64,000 bases of DNA, taken from NCBI RefSeq assembly GCF_016888005.1, contig NZ_JAFDVE010000011.1, positions 145,488 to 209,487 on the forward strand, in the 5' to 3' direction. Both the position numbers and the translations under genes were made by a program. A model generated the notes under the pieces. It ran no database searches. It saw only the letters and a list, made by a program, of their open reading frames with translations, and had not been told where the DNA came from. The stretch is from Phycicoccus sp. CSK15P-2 (lineage in GTDB: Bacteria > Actinomycetota > Actinomycetes > Actinomycetales > Dermatophilaceae). Numbering within the stretch: position 1 is the stretch's first letter; the number at the start of each line of letters is the position of its first letter. Below are positions 1 through 8,860 of this stretch, piece after piece.

Positions 1-49
1 GTCGCGCGGTCCGCCGGCGCGGCGCCCGGCACGGTCCACGAGAGGGACC

Positions 50-973
50 TCAGAGGCGGTCGAGAGCCTGCTGGAGGTCGTCGGGGTAGCCGCTCTCGAA
101 GGTGACCCACTCCCCCGACCCGGGGTGCTCGAACCCGAGCCCGACGGCGTGCAGCCATTGCCGCTCCAGACCGAGGCGCTTCGCGAGGCTGGGGTCGGCG
201 CCGTAGAGCGGGTCACCGACGCAGGGGTGGCGGACGGCGGCCATGTGCACCCGGATCTGGTGGGTCCGCCCGGTCTCGAGCCGGATCTCGAGCAGGCTCG
301 CGTGCCGGAACGCCTCGAGCAGCTCGTAGTGCGTCACCGCATGCTTGCCGACGTCCATCACGGCGAACTTGTAGTCGTGGCCCGGGTGCCGGCCGATCGG
401 GGCGTCGACGGTGCCCACGAGCGGGTCGGGCAGGCCCTGGACGAGCGTGTGGTACGTCTTCTCGACCCGCCGCTCCTTGAACGCACGCTTGAGGACGCTG
501 TACCCGCGCTCGCTCTTGCACACGACCATGAGACCGGACGTGCCGACATCGAGCCGCGAGACGATGCCCTGACGTTCGCTGGCACCACTGGTCGAGATCC
601 GGTAGCCGGCGGCCTTCAGACCGGCGAGGACGTTCGGCCCGCTCCACCCGACACTCGGGTGGGCGGCCACCCCCACCGGCTTGTCGACGACGACGATGTC
701 GTCGTCGTCGTGGACCACGCGCATCCCCGGGACCGGCTCGGCGACCACCTCGAGGGTGGGGCTCGCGGGGCCGCTCGGGATGGTGACCTCGAGCATGTCG
801 CCCGCGCTCACCCGGTGGCTCTTGCCGACACTCGTGGCGTTGACGCTCACCTCACCGCCGGCCGCGAGGTCGGCCGCCCGGGTGCGGGACAGGCCGAACA
901 GCCGGGCGATGGCGGCGTCCACCCGCTCGCCCTCGAGGCCGTCGGGGACGAGCACGGTGCGCTGGTCAGCCAT
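50..973 (-). CDS. rluD: RluD-family 23S rRNA pseudouridine synthase
   Basis: Converts specific uridines of 23S rRNA to pseudouridine. The 307-residue product has an N-terminal S4 RNA-binding domain (about residues 15-65) and an RluA-type catalytic domain with the motif [13 protein letters not shown]; the catalytic aspartate is about residue 142. A C-terminal RTHQIRVHM motif is also typical of the family. The open frame runs further upstream, but homology starts at MADQRT, and that ATG overlaps the lspA stop by 8 bases. It is the last gene of the divIVA-traR-lspA-rluD block that follows ftsZ. Family is certain; the exact uridine targets cannot be read from sequence. Confidence 0.95.
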   Translation of the reverse strand: MADQRTVLVPDGLEGERVDAAIARLFGLSRTRAADLAAGGEVSVNATSVGKSHRVSAGDMLEVTIPSGPASPTLEVVAEPVPGMRVVHDDDDIVVVDKPVGVAAHPSVGWSGPNVLAGLKAAGYRISTSGASERQGIVSRLDVGTSGLMVVCKSERGYSVLKRAFKERRVEKTYHTLVQGLPDPLVGTVDAPIGRHPGHDYKFAVMDVGKHAVTHYELLEAFRHASLLEIRLETGRTHQIRVHMAAVRHPCVGDPLYGADPSLAKRLGLERQWLHAVGLGFEHPGSGEWVTFESGYPDDLQQALDRL

Positions 974-1496
974 CGGGCTGCTCCTGGGCACCGACCACCG
1001 GCTCACGGGCGGCGAGCGGGACACCCCGGTGCGCGAGCAGCATGACGACCCCCGCCGCCGCGACGATGGCGATGTCCGCGACGTTCCCGACGAACCAGCC
1101 GAAGTAGTCGATGAAGTCGACGACGTGCCCACGTCCCGGGCCGGGCGACCGCGCGAAGCGGTCGACGAGGTTGCCGACCGCACCGCCGAGGAGGAGGCCG
1201 AGGGTCAGCGCCCACGGCCGGTTGCGCACCCGCCGGGCGGCCACGAGGACACCGACGAGGATCGCGAGCGAGACGAGGGTGAGCACCCATGTCGCGCGGT
1301 CGCCCACCGAGAAGGCGGCGCCCGGGTTCCGCACGAGGTTCAGCCGGATCGCGGAGCCGATGACGTCGACCGGCTGGCCGGGGGTCAGTGCGGCGAGCGC
1401 CCAGACCTTCGTGGCCTGGTCGAGGACGAGGGTCACGCCCGCCACGAGGACCAGGAGGGAGCGGGGGCCGACCCGTCCGGAACCGTCTGTGGTCAT
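966..1496 (-). CDS. lspA: Lipoprotein signal peptidase (signal peptidase II)
   Basis: Membrane aspartyl protease that removes the signal peptide from prolipoproteins after lipidation of the lipobox cysteine. The 176-residue product has four hydrophobic segments and the conserved blocks [21 protein letters not shown] and NVADIAI; the aspartates in GNLVDR and NVAD are the catalytic pair. The start is placed at ATG (MTTDGSG), because the 19 residues before it look non-coding. It overlaps rluD and follows the TraR-type gene by 29 bases, so the three are probably co-transcribed. A likely substrate in this window is the DUF6318 lipoprotein at 53676-54284. Confidence 0.95.
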   Translation of the reverse strand: MTTDGSGRVGPRSLLVLVAGVTLVLDQATKVWALAALTPGQPVDVIGSAIRLNLVRNPGAAFSVGDRATWVLTLVSLAILVGVLVAARRVRNRPWALTLGLLLGGAVGNLVDRFARSPGPGRGHVVDFIDYFGWFVGNVADIAIVAAAGVVMLLAHRGVPLAAREPVVGAQEQPDG

Positions 1497-1525
1497 GGCC
1501 GGGGACGAGGACGGCCCGACGGCCG

Positions 1526-2407
1526 TCAGCGACGCTCCTGGAGCGTCTTGCACGACAGGCAGAGGGTCGCGCGCGGCGCGGCCTGGAGGCGCATCTTGCC
1601 GATCGGGTTCCCGCAGGACTCACACGTCCCGTAGGTGCCGGTGTCCAGCCGCTCCAGGGCGTGCTCGGTCTGCTCGAGCATCTCGCGCGCGTTGTTGGCG
1701 AGCGAGATCTCCTGCTCGCGCTCGTACGTCTTGGCGCCGGCGTCCGCCTGGTCGTCGCCGGCCCCGTCGCCGGAGTCGCGCATGAGGTCGACGATGTCGC
1801 TCTCGGCGTTCTCGAGCTCCTCGCGCAGCTGGGCCACCTCGCGCTCGAGCTCCTCGCGGATCCCTCGGACCTCCGCAGCGGTCCACTTCTTCTCGTTCTC
1901 GAGAACGGGCAGGGTTGCGGGCGTGACCTTCGCAGAGGTCTTCTTCGCCGTCTTCGTCGCGCTCTTCACCGGTGCCGCCTTCTTCGTCGTGGAGGTCTTC
2001 TGGACCGGCGTCTTCTTCACCGTGGAGCTCTTCTCGGCCGCCGGCGACTTCTTCGCCGGGGCGGACTTCTTCGCGGCCGACGACTTCTTCGCCGGAGCAG
2101 ACTTCTTCGCGGCCGACGACTTCTTCGCCGGGGCGGACTTCTTCGCGGCCGACGACTTCTTCGCCGGAACAGACTTGTTCGTCGTGGAGGCCTTCTCGGC
2201 CGACGTCCTCTTCGCCGGAGCCGACTCCTTCGAGGCGGAGGACGTGGTGGCGCCGGACGACGCCGTCGCGGCCGACGTCGAGGCCCCGGAGGTGGCCGGC
2301 GTCGAGCTGGTCGAGGCGCCGCGACCGCGACCGACGGCCTTGCGGGCGTTGCTCGCCGCGCGGGACGTCGTCTTCCTCGCGGCGTCGATCGCCCGCTTCA
2401 CAACCAT
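1526..2407 (-). CDS. TraR/DksA-type zinc-finger protein with long Lys/Ala-rich N-terminus
   Basis: The C-terminal ~130 residues match the TraR/DksA C4 zinc-finger family: a coiled-coil stretch rich in Glu, then CESC, 17 residues, CLSC. DksA-like proteins act in the secondary channel of RNA polymerase, but actinobacterial members of this type are poorly characterised, so the role is inferred only from family. The first ~165 residues are unlike classic DksA: a Lys/Ala/Ser/Pro-rich tract with a 12-residue repeat KKSSAAKKSAPA. The start is ATG at 2407, with GGA six bases upstream; a TTG three codons earlier is less likely. It lies between divIVA (behind a hairpin) and lspA. Confidence 0.85.
   Translation of the reverse strand: MVVKRAIDAARKTTSRAASNARKAVGRGRGASTSSTPATSGASTSAATASSGATTSSASKESAPAKRTSAEKASTTNKSVPAKKSSAAKKSAPAKKSSAAKKSAPAKKSSAAKKSAPAKKSPAAEKSSTVKKTPVQKTSTTKKAAPVKSATKTAKKTSAKVTPATLPVLENEKKWTAAEVRGIREELEREVAQLREELENAESDIVDLMRDSGDGAGDDQADAGAKTYEREQEISLANNAREMLEQTEHALERLDTGTYGTCESCGNPIGKMRLQAAPRATLCLSCKTLQERR
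2061..2168 (-). repeat. 36-bp tandem repeat inside the TraR/DksA-like gene
   Basis: Three consecutive 36-bp units (2061-2096, 2097-2132, 2133-2168), almost identical, with a partial unit just before. In the coding direction each unit encodes the 12-residue repeat KKSSAAKKSAPA. The near identity of third codon positions suggests recent unit duplication rather than selection on protein sequence alone, so copy number may vary between strains. Confidence 0.85.
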
Positions 2408-2525
2408 CTCGTCCAACCCTTTCCCGGGCCGGCCGGGCCTGTCTGACCCGGCCGGTGCGTGGAGGATACGGGTGCTTCCCGTGGTGCCTCAACGCGGGTC
2501 CCGCGCCGATCGTGCGTGGACCCCA

Positions 2526-2565
2526 ACGACGAGGGGCCCGGGATGGTGCCCGGACCCCTCGTCGT
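2526..2565 (-). terminator. Hairpin downstream of divIVA
   Basis: An 11-bp perfect stem (ACGACGAGGGG with CCCCTCGTCGT) extends inward by CCGGG/CCCGG after one mismatch, with a short loop. It lies just past the divIVA stop and before the TraR-type gene. There is no clear T-run, as is common in high-GC actinobacteria, so it is a candidate intrinsic terminator or attenuator. Confidence 0.6.
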
Positions 2566-2572
2566 GTGGTGC

Positions 2573-3991
2573 TCAGCCCTGGTGCTCGTGCTGCTTCGCG
2601 GCGTCCTCCGCCGCGTCGCCCTCGGAGTCCGGCTTGAGGTCGGCCAGCTGGTGCTGGATGTAGTCGTGGAGCCGGCTGCGGTAGTCCCGCTCGAAGCCCC
2701 GCAGCTCCTCGATCTTGCGCTCGAGGAGCTGGCGCTCCTTGCCGAGCTCCTCGAGGACCGCCGCCTTCTTCTGCTGCGCCTCGGCGACCATGCCCGTCGA
2801 GCGCTCCCGGGCCTCGGTGAGCATCTCGTCCCGCTGCGTGGTCGCGGTGCCGATCATCTCGTCCCGCTGCGCCGTGGCGGTCGTGACGAGCTCGTCGTGC
2901 TGCGACTGACCGGTGCTGAGGAGCTCGTCGTGCTGCGACTGGCCCGTCGTGACGAGCTCGTCGTGCTTGGACTGCCCGGTGGACAGCAGCTCGTCGTACT
3001 TCGCCTGGCCGGTCGAGATGAGCTCGTCGTGCTTGCGCTGGGCGGTCCCGAGGAGCTCGTCGTGGCGACGCTGACCCTCCGTGATGAGCTCCTCGCGCTT
3101 GGACTCACCGGCCGAGACGTGCTCGTCGTGGAGCCGCTGCGCGAGAGCGATGACGCCCGCGGCGCTCGCCCCGCCACCGGCGGCGGCCAGCGCGGCGACG
3201 TCGCCGGCACCCGCGACAGGGGTGCTCGAGGCAGCGGACGCGGCCTGCTGCTCGGCAGCGTCGGCCCGCTGCTGGGCTTCCGCGACGCGCTTCTCGACAT
3301 CGGCGACCCGCTGGTCGGCCTCGGCCTGGACCTCCTGGAGGCGTGCCTCCAGGGTGGCCACTCGCTCGTCGGCGGCCTGGCCACCGGCCTGCTGGGCGGA
3401 CTGCAGCTGGGCCTCGAGCCCGCGGACCTTCTCCTCGAGGGAGTTGGCGTGGCTCTCGATCTGGGTCGAGTGGTGCTCGAGCTCGGTCGCGCGGCGCTCG
3501 GCGTCGGCGACCCGGCCGTCGGCGTCACCGCTGTTCGCGCGAAGCTCCTCGAGCTGGCGCTGGAGCTCGGCGGACTGCTGCTCGAGCTCCCCGTTGCGGT
3601 GCTCGAGCTGGCCGACCTGACCCTGGAGCTCGGCGGCGCGGGACTCGGTGTCGCCGCTCTTGTTCTCGAACTCGCCGAGGCGCGCCGTGAGCTCGCTGCG
3701 CGCACCCTCCAGCTCGGAGACGCGTGCCGCGAGGGTGGCGTTCTTCGAGCGGAGCTCCTCGAGCTCGCGGGCGCTGTTGTCGGCGTCGGCCCGGGAGACG
3801 ACCGGGGCCAGGCCCTTGCCGTCCCGGGCGCCGGAGAGCTCCCCGCGCAGGTCGTCGGACTCCTTGAGCATCCGCCGCATCTCGACGACGACGTCGTCGA
3901 GGAAGTCGTCGACCTCACGCTCGTCGTAGCCACGACGGAACTGGGTCTGGGTGAACGTCTTGTTCAGGACGTCCTCGGGCGTGAGAGCCAT
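2573..3991 (-). CDS. divIVA: DivIVA/Wag31 polar-growth scaffold, enlarged coiled-coil form
   Basis: DivIVA binds curved membrane at poles and septa and directs apical wall growth in actinobacteria. The N-terminal ~50 residues are the DivIVA lipid-binding domain (LTPEDVLNKTFTQTQF, GYDEREVDDFLDDV). The 472-residue product is clearly longer than Mycobacterium Wag31 (about 260). It has a heptad coiled coil (about 70-250), an Ala/Gly-rich hinge (about 251-283), ten consecutive 11-residue repeats of the type HDELLSTGQSQ (288-397), and a final coiled coil. The start is ATG (MALTPEDV) with AGGAG six bases upstream; the TTG two codons earlier is rejected. Confidence 0.93.
   Translation of the reverse strand: MALTPEDVLNKTFTQTQFRRGYDEREVDDFLDDVVVEMRRMLKESDDLRGELSGARDGKGLAPVVSRADADNSARELEELRSKNATLAARVSELEGARSELTARLGEFENKSGDTESRAAELQGQVGQLEHRNGELEQQSAELQRQLEELRANSGDADGRVADAERRATELEHHSTQIESHANSLEEKVRGLEAQLQSAQQAGGQAADERVATLEARLQEVQAEADQRVADVEKRVAEAQQRADAAEQQAASAASSTPVAGAGDVAALAAAGGGASAAGVIALAQRLHDEHVSAGESKREELITEGQRRHDELLGTAQRKHDELISTGQAKYDELLSTGQSKHDELVTTGQSQHDELLSTGQSQHDELVTTATAQRDEMIGTATTQRDEMLTEARERSTGMVAEAQQKKAAVLEELGKERQLLERKIEELRGFERDYRSRLHDYIQHQLADLKPDSEGDAAEDAAKQHEHQG
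2801..3130 (-). repeat. 33-bp periodic coding repeat (ten hendecads) in divIVA
   Basis: Ten uninterrupted 11-residue units, consensus HDELLSTGQSQ, occupy residues 288-397 of the DivIVA protein. Central units (HDELISTGQAK, YDELLSTGQSK, HDELVTTGQSQ, HDELLSTGQSQ) are near identical, while outer units drift. An 11-residue period suits a slightly right-handed or straight coiled coil rather than a classic heptad. Confidence 0.9.
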
Positions 3992-4124
3992 CTGCAACTC
4001 CTGCTGGCGCGGGGGGCACGGGCGAGCCCGGAGACAACGTTGACGCTGCCTCGGGGTCTCGAAGGGACACCCTACGCGATGCCGGGGCGTGAGAGACGGG
4101 AGTTACCAGAAGTGACTCAACTCG

Positions 4125-4424
4125 TCACGCCGACGCGCGGGCCAAGGTCAGAAGAACCTCTCGGACCACGACGACACCGACGAAGAGCACGAGGAAGGAG
4201 AGGTCGATGGTGGCCCCACCGACACGCAGCGGGGGGATGAAACGGCGCAGGGCCCGGATGGGCGGCTCGGTCATCGTGTACACCGGCTCGGCGACGAGGA
4301 GAACGACCCCGCGGGGCCGCCAGTCCCGCGCGAACGTCCGGATCCCCTGGAAGACGACACGACCGACGAGGACCAGGAGGAACAGGTAGACCACGAAGGC
4401 CAGCGCGGAGAGGGTCGTCGACAT
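4125..4424 (-). CDS. YggT family membrane protein
   Basis: A 99-residue protein with two hydrophobic segments (about residues 5-28 and 70-92) around a short basic region with RALRRFIPPLRVGGATIDLSFLVL, the typical C-terminal YggT signature. The family is found beside sepF and divIVA in actinobacteria and Firmicutes and has been linked to division or osmotic tolerance, but no biochemical activity is established. It lies between sepF and divIVA. The start is the first ATG (MSTTLSAL). Confidence 0.9.
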   Translation of the reverse strand: MSTTLSALAFVVYLFLLVLVGRVVFQGIRTFARDWRPRGVVLLVAEPVYTMTEPPIRALRRFIPPLRVGGATIDLSFLVLFVGVVVVREVLLTLARASA

Positions 4425-4473
4425 GACAGGTAAGTCTGGCGGATCACCCTGAGCGCGTGGCGGGCGGCCCCGG

Positions 4474-4947
4474 TCAGCTCTGGTTGAAGACTCCGCGGGC
4501 CGGCGGGACCGCGCCGTCCTCGGCGGTGACCTCGACCGTCTCCGGGGAGAGGAGGAAGACCTTGGACGTGACGCGCTCGATGCTGCCGTGCAGCCCGAAC
4601 ACCAGGCCCGCGGCGAAGTCGACGAGGCGCTTGGCGTCGGCGTCGCTCATGTCGGTGAGGTTCATGATGACCGGCACGCTGTCCCGGAAGTTCTCACCGA
4701 TGGTCTTGGCCTCGTTGTAGGTCCGCGGGTGGATCGTCGTGATCCGCGAGATCGAGGCCGCCTCGTGCGGGCGCACGACCTCGGCGACGGCACGACGGGT
4801 CGGCAGCGGGGTGACCTCGGCGCCACGGTGCTCCGTGACGTCGTCGGTGTCGGGCTGGTCGTCGTAGTCGTAGTACTCGTCGTCGTAGCCGCCCTGGTCC
4901 TCGGCGAGGCCCAGGTAGACCATCGTCTTGCGCAGCGCGCCTGCCAT
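4474..4947 (-). CDS. sepF: SepF, FtsZ membrane anchor
   Basis: SepF binds the FtsZ C-terminal peptide and tethers the Z ring to the membrane, a task FtsA performs elsewhere; no ftsA is present in this cluster. The 157-residue product begins MAGALRKTMVYLGLAEDQ, a membrane-targeting helix, continues with an acidic linker (DDEYYDYDDQPDTDD), and ends in the conserved SepF domain with ITTIHPRTYNEAK and DAKRLVDFAAGLVFGLHG. The start is ATG with GAGGAG eight bases upstream; an upstream in-frame start lacks homology. It follows yggS and precedes yggT. Confidence 0.95.
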   Translation of the reverse strand: MAGALRKTMVYLGLAEDQGGYDDEYYDYDDQPDTDDVTEHRGAEVTPLPTRRAVAEVVRPHEAASISRITTIHPRTYNEAKTIGENFRDSVPVIMNLTDMSDADAKRLVDFAAGLVFGLHGSIERVTSKVFLLSPETVEVTAEDGAVPPARGVFNQS

Positions 4948-5002
4948 CCCGTGCTCCTCGGTCGTCGGCTCCGCCTTCCGGTGCCGTGCGTCGTGACCGA
5001 AG

Positions 5003-5698
5003 TTACCCGTGTGACTCACGAGAACCGAGGATTGCCGAGCCGACACGCAGGTGTGTCGCGCCTTCGGCCACCGCGTCCTCGAGGTCGCCGCTCATCCCGG
5101 CGGAGATGGCGGTGGCGCCCGGATGAGCGCTGCGCAGCCGCTCGGAGAGCTCGCGCAACCGCGCGAAGGCGGGCCGCGGAGGCTCGCAGCGCGGGGCGAC
5201 CGCCATGACACCGCGCAGCCTCAGGTGCTCCAGCCCGGCCACGAGGTCGGCCAGCGCGGGGACGTCCGCAGCGGGCGCTCCCCCGCGACCGCCCGCGGTG
5301 TCCAGGCCCACTTGGAGGAGGACCTCGATCGCGCGCCCCTCACGCTCGGCGGCGCGGTCGAGCGCCCGAGCCAGCTTCTCGCGGTCCAGCGAGTGGACGA
5401 CGTCGGCGTACCGGGCCACCGAGCCGGCCTTCCTCGTCTGCACCTGACCGACGAAGTGCACCGTGAGCCCGGAGCGCGCCGCGACCTCCGGCAGCTTCGC
5501 GGCCGCCTCCTGGTCGCGGTTCTCCCCGATGTCGGTGACCCCCAGGTCCACGAGGAGGTCCAGGTCGGAGGTCGGGAACCGCTTCGTCACGACGACGAGG
5601 GTGGGGGCGTCCGTGCGTCCGGCGGCCGAGAGCGCGGCGTCCACCCGCTCGTGCACCCGGGCCAGACCCGCGGCGAGCTCCGCCCGCCGGTCGCTCAC
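5003..5698 (-). CDS. YggS/PLPBP family pyridoxal phosphate homeostasis protein
   Basis: A 231-residue single-domain TIM-barrel protein that binds pyridoxal 5'-phosphate without known catalysis and buffers PLP levels. The PLP lysine is in LVVVTKRFP (about residue 39); other family motifs are DIGENRDQEA, HFVGQVQTRK, the phosphate-binding SAGMSGDLEDA, and the end THLRVGSAILG. The GTG start overlaps the pgeF stop (GTGA). In actinobacteria this gene commonly lies between pgeF and sepF, as here. Confidence 0.93.
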   Translation of the reverse strand: MSDRRAELAAGLARVHERVDAALSAAGRTDAPTLVVVTKRFPTSDLDLLVDLGVTDIGENRDQEAAAKLPEVAARSGLTVHFVGQVQTRKAGSVARYADVVHSLDREKLARALDRAAEREGRAIEVLLQVGLDTAGGRGGAPAADVPALADLVAGLEHLRLRGVMAVAPRCEPPRPAFARLRELSERLRSAHPGATAISAGMSGDLEDAVAEGATHLRVGSAILGSRESHG

Positions 5699-6402
5699 GA
5701 CGCCACCCGTCGCACGACCCCGGCGAACCGGCCGGTCGTGCGGTCGCGCCGGTAGGAGTAGAGGTCGTCCCGCTCACGGGTGCAGCCGGGCACCCAGGTC
5801 ACCGGGACGTCGCGGGCGGTGAGGCGGGCGACCACGCCGGCCGCGACGTCCACCGCCGTCGTCCCGGTCCAGGAGACCGTCGCAGCGAGGGGAGCCACCC
5901 CGGCGACGTCGTCACGCATCGCCGCGGGCACCTCGTAGCAGCGGCCGCACACCGACGGCCCGACGACCGCGTCGACCGCGGACGCGCCGAGGTCACGCAT
6001 GGCGTCCAGGGCCGCGTCGACGACCCCGGCGACCAGCCCGGGACGGCCGGCGTGCACCGCCGCGACGACACCGTCGGGGCTGGCGAGGAGGACGGGGACG
6101 CAGTCGGCGACGAGCACGGCGACGGCGAGCTCGGCGCTCGTCGTCACGAGCGCGTCCGCCGAGGGCGCGACCTCCGGGACGGTGTCGACGACCGCGACCT
6201 CGGCGCCGTGGCACTGGTCCATGTAGACGACCGGAGCCCCGACCGCGGCGGCGAGCCGGGAACGGTTCTCGCGCACCGCGTCCGGGTCGTCCTCGACGTG
6301 CAGCCCGAGGTTCAGGCCGAGCCACGCCCCTCGGCTCACCCCGCCCTCACGACCGGTGAGGGCCCGGTGGACACCGCCCGTCGTCTGCTCCCAGGTGAAC
6401 AC
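5695..6402 (-). CDS. pgeF: PgeF/YfiH family peptidoglycan-editing or purine nucleoside-processing protein
   Basis: The 235-residue product belongs to the PgeF/LACC1 (YfiH, DUF152) family. Members have been described as polyphenol oxidases, as purine nucleoside phosphorylase/adenosine deaminase enzymes, and as editors of misincorporated UDP-MurNAc-L-Ser. Predicted metal and catalytic residues are present: His in DQCHGAEV, Cys in VADCVPVLL and His in AAVHAGRPG. The last motif is usually HAGWRG, so the Arg-Pro pair is a local variation. The start is GTG (VFTWEQTTGG) with GGTGGG upstream. It sits 64 bases after ftsZ and overlaps yggS. Confidence 0.9.
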   Translation of the reverse strand: MFTWEQTTGGVHRALTGREGGVSRGAWLGLNLGLHVEDDPDAVRENRSRLAAAVGAPVVYMDQCHGAEVAVVDTVPEVAPSADALVTTSAELAVAVLVADCVPVLLASPDGVVAAVHAGRPGLVAGVVDAALDAMRDLGASAVDAVVGPSVCGRCYEVPAAMRDDVAGVAPLAATVSWTGTTAVDVAAGVVARLTARDVPVTWVPGCTRERDDLYSYRRDRTTGRFAGVVRRVAS

Positions 6403-6466
6403 GGACCCACCGTAGACGCGCCGGGGCGGGCCGGGAGCCCCGGCCCGCCCCGGCGTGCGTCGAGTC

Positions 6467-7876
6467 CTACTTGAGGAAGTCCGGAACGTCGAGGTCGTCG
6501 GCCTCGTCGAAGGTGACGGTCCGCGGCGGCTGCTGCTTGGCCGGCTCGGGCGGCGTCGACTCCCGCTCGGTGCGCACCGGCTCCTCGTCCGCGTCGGGCT
6601 CCTCCGGGACGACGGCCGGCGGGACGGCGGGGGCCGACGGCTCGGGGCTCTCCTGGTGCGGCCGGAACATCTCGCCGGGCGGCGGCGCGGCGGGCGGGGC
6701 CGACGGCGCCGTCGAGGGCGGGGACACCGCCGCGCCGGACGCCGCGCCACCGCCGATGACCGCCGGGCGGGAGGTGGCCGGAGCACCGGGCGCCGCAGGG
6801 GCCGGCGGCGTCGTCGACGGGGTCGAGGTGGTCGACGGCGTCGAGGGAACGGCCGGTGGCGGCGAGACCGGCGGGACCGGACGCCCCTGGATCGTGCCGA
6901 GGGCGCGGTCGTCCTGCCTGCGGACCGGGGCTCCGCCGTCGAAGCCCGCCGCGATGACGGTGACCCGGACCTCGTCGCCGAGGGCGTCGTCGATGACCGC
7001 CCCGAAGATGATGTTGGCCTCGGGGTGCGCGGCCTCCTGGACGAGGCGTGCCGCCTCGTTGATCTCGAAGAGGCCGAGGTCGCTGCCGCCCTGGATCGAG
7101 AGAAGCACCCCGTGGGCGCCGTCGATGCTCGCCTCGAGCAGCGGGCTGGAGATCGCGAGCTCGGCGGCCTGGACGGCGCGGTCCTCACCCCGGGCCGAGC
7201 CGATGCCCATCAGGGCCGAGCCCGCTCCTTGCATGACGGACTTGACGTCGGCGAAGTCGAGGTTGATCAGGCCCGGCGTGGTGATGAGGTCGGTGATGCC
7301 CTGGACGCCGGAGAGCAGCACCTGGTCGGCGCTGCGGAAGGCGTCGAGCATCGAGACGCCGCGGTCGCTGATCGAGAGCAGCCGGTCGTTGGGGATGACG
7401 ATGAGGGTGTCGACCTCGTCGCGCAGCGCGGCGATGCCGGACTCGGCCTGGTTGGCGCGGCGCCGGCCCTCGAAGGTGAAGGGCCGGGTGACGACACCGA
7501 TGGTCAGGGCGCCGAGACCCTTGGCGATCCGGGCGACGACCGGGGCGCCGCCGGTGCCGGTGCCACCGCCCTCGCCTGCGGTGACGAAGACCATGTCGGC
7601 CCCCTTGAGGACCTCCTCGATCTCCTCGGCGTGGTCCTCGGCGGCCTTCTTGCCGACGTCCGGGTCCGCACCCGCACCGAGGCCGCGGGTGAGCTCGCGC
7701 CCGACGTCGAGCTTGACGTCCGCGTCGCTCATGAGAAGGGCCTGGGCATCGGTGTTGACCGCGATGAACTCGACCCCCTTGAGGCCGACCTCGATCATCC
7801 GGTTGATGGCGTTGACGCCGCCTCCGCCGATGCCGACGACCTTGATGACGGCGAGGTAGTTCTGGGGTGATGCCAC
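6467..7876 (-). CDS. ftsZ: Cell division GTPase FtsZ
   Basis: Tubulin-like GTPase that polymerises into the Z ring. In the 469-residue product the tubulin signature GGGTGTG is at residues 103-109, the N-terminal [16 protein letters not shown] loop at 12-27, and the T7 catalytic loop NLDFADV at 205-211. A Pro/Ser/Thr-rich linker (about 315-450) leads to the C-terminal peptide [10 protein letters not shown], the docking site for SepF and other partners. The start is GTG ([10 protein letters not shown]), since homology begins there, with GGAAGG about ten bases upstream. A 222-bp gap separates it from ftsQ and probably contains its own promoter. Confidence 0.98.
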   Translation of the reverse strand: MASPQNYLAVIKVVGIGGGGVNAINRMIEVGLKGVEFIAVNTDAQALLMSDADVKLDVGRELTRGLGAGADPDVGKKAAEDHAEEIEEVLKGADMVFVTAGEGGGTGTGGAPVVARIAKGLGALTIGVVTRPFTFEGRRRANQAESGIAALRDEVDTLIVIPNDRLLSISDRGVSMLDAFRSADQVLLSGVQGITDLITTPGLINLDFADVKSVMQGAGSALMGIGSARGEDRAVQAAELAISSPLLEASIDGAHGVLLSIQGGSDLGLFEINEAARLVQEAAHPEANIIFGAVIDDALGDEVRVTVIAAGFDGGAPVRRQDDRALGTIQGRPVPPVSPPPAVPSTPSTTSTPSTTPPAPAAPGAPATSRPAVIGGGAASGAAVSPPSTAPSAPPAAPPPGEMFRPHQESPEPSAPAVPPAVVPEEPDADEEPVRTERESTPPEPAKQQPPRTVTFDEADDLDVPDFLK

Positions 7877-8098
7877 GGCTGGGGGCCTTCCACTGGGACG
7901 TCGGCGGTGCGGTGATGCCGACCGAACTCTCGAGGTGAGGTCGAGGGTTACTGTTCGGTGACGGTGTCGATGGGACGACGCTACGTCCGCCCCCGCTGTC
8001 CGGCGCAACATGAGCGTGGCGTGTCGCGACATCCCGTGGTACGAATCCTGCCACGTGGAACCGAGAGCGGACCATCCGCCCCATCCGTCACACGAGCG

Positions 8099-8860
8099 TC
8101 ATCGGGTCACGGGGGTGTTCGGGGCGCTGACGTCGATGGTCCTCGCCTTCGTCCCGAGCAGTGCGCGCAGCACACGGATCTTCAGCTCGGCGTCGTCGGC
8201 GCCGCCCCAGACGACGGTGCGCTTGCCCAGCGTGAACGTCACGAGGTCGGCGCTGCTGACGGTGACCGCCGAGACGTCGTCCGCGAGGTCTTCTGGGAGA
8301 GCGGTGAGCAGGGCGAACGCGGCGGCGAGGGCCTCCGGGGTCATCGCCCGCTCCCCCGTCGCGGTGACGACGGGGATGCCCTTCGGCGCCTTCTTCACGG
8401 TGCCGAACGCGACCCCGGTGGCATCCACGACCTCGAGTCGACCTTGAGGGTTCTTGACGACGATCGCGGCGGTCCGCGGCACGACGTCGACCTCGAGCGA
8501 CCGTGGCCAGCCGCGCCGTACCGACACCTCCGCGACGGTGATCCGTGTCCGGACGTCCGCCTCGACGGCTGCGGTGTCGACCCGCGCGAGGGGGGTGCCC
8601 GGCGGGACGTCGACGAGCCCGCGGACCGCCTTCTCCTCGGCGCCGTCGACACCGGAGACGACGACCTCGCGCACACCGAGGACGTCGGTCCAGCCGACCA
8701 CGTACCCCGCGCCGACGAGGACTCCCGCGACGGCCACGGTCCCCAGGGCGCGCAACCACGGGCGACGCCGCCGCGCGATCGCCCGGTCTCGGAACCGGGA
8801 CGCCGACGACTCGACACCGGTGTGGGACGGGCGCCGCGGGCGGGTCGCCGTGCGGCTCAT
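8099..8860 (-). CDS. ftsQ: Cell division protein FtsQ
   Basis: A bitopic membrane protein of the FtsQ-FtsB-FtsL divisome complex. The 253-residue product has a basic cytoplasmic head, one membrane segment (about residues 38-56, AVAGVLVGAGYVVGW), a POTRA domain (about 62-130, starting VREVVVSGVDGAEE) and a FtsQ beta domain with PRTAAIVVKNPQGRLEVVDATGV split over 123-145. The ATG overlaps the murC stop (ATGA). Divergent in sequence, as FtsQ proteins usually are, but position and domain order make the call secure. Confidence 0.93.
   Translation of the reverse strand: MSRTATRPRRPSHTGVESSASRFRDRAIARRRRPWLRALGTVAVAGVLVGAGYVVGWTDVLGVREVVVSGVDGAEEKAVRGLVDVPPGTPLARVDTAAVEADVRTRITVAEVSVRRGWPRSLEVDVVPRTAAIVVKNPQGRLEVVDATGVAFGTVKKAPKGIPVVTATGERAMTPEALAAAFALLTALPEDLADDVSAVTVSSADLVTFTLGKRTVVWGGADDAELKIRVLRALLGTKARTIDVSAPNTPVTR

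Noticed and set aside
2459..4240. 593-codon plus-strand open frame
   Set aside because: It is antisense to divIVA; the Leu/Glu-rich sequence mirrors the DivIVA coiled coil.
6403..7188. Upstream extension of the pgeF frame
   Set aside because: It overlaps ftsZ in another phase and is a Ser/Arg/Pro-rich shadow; homology begins at the GTG at 6402.
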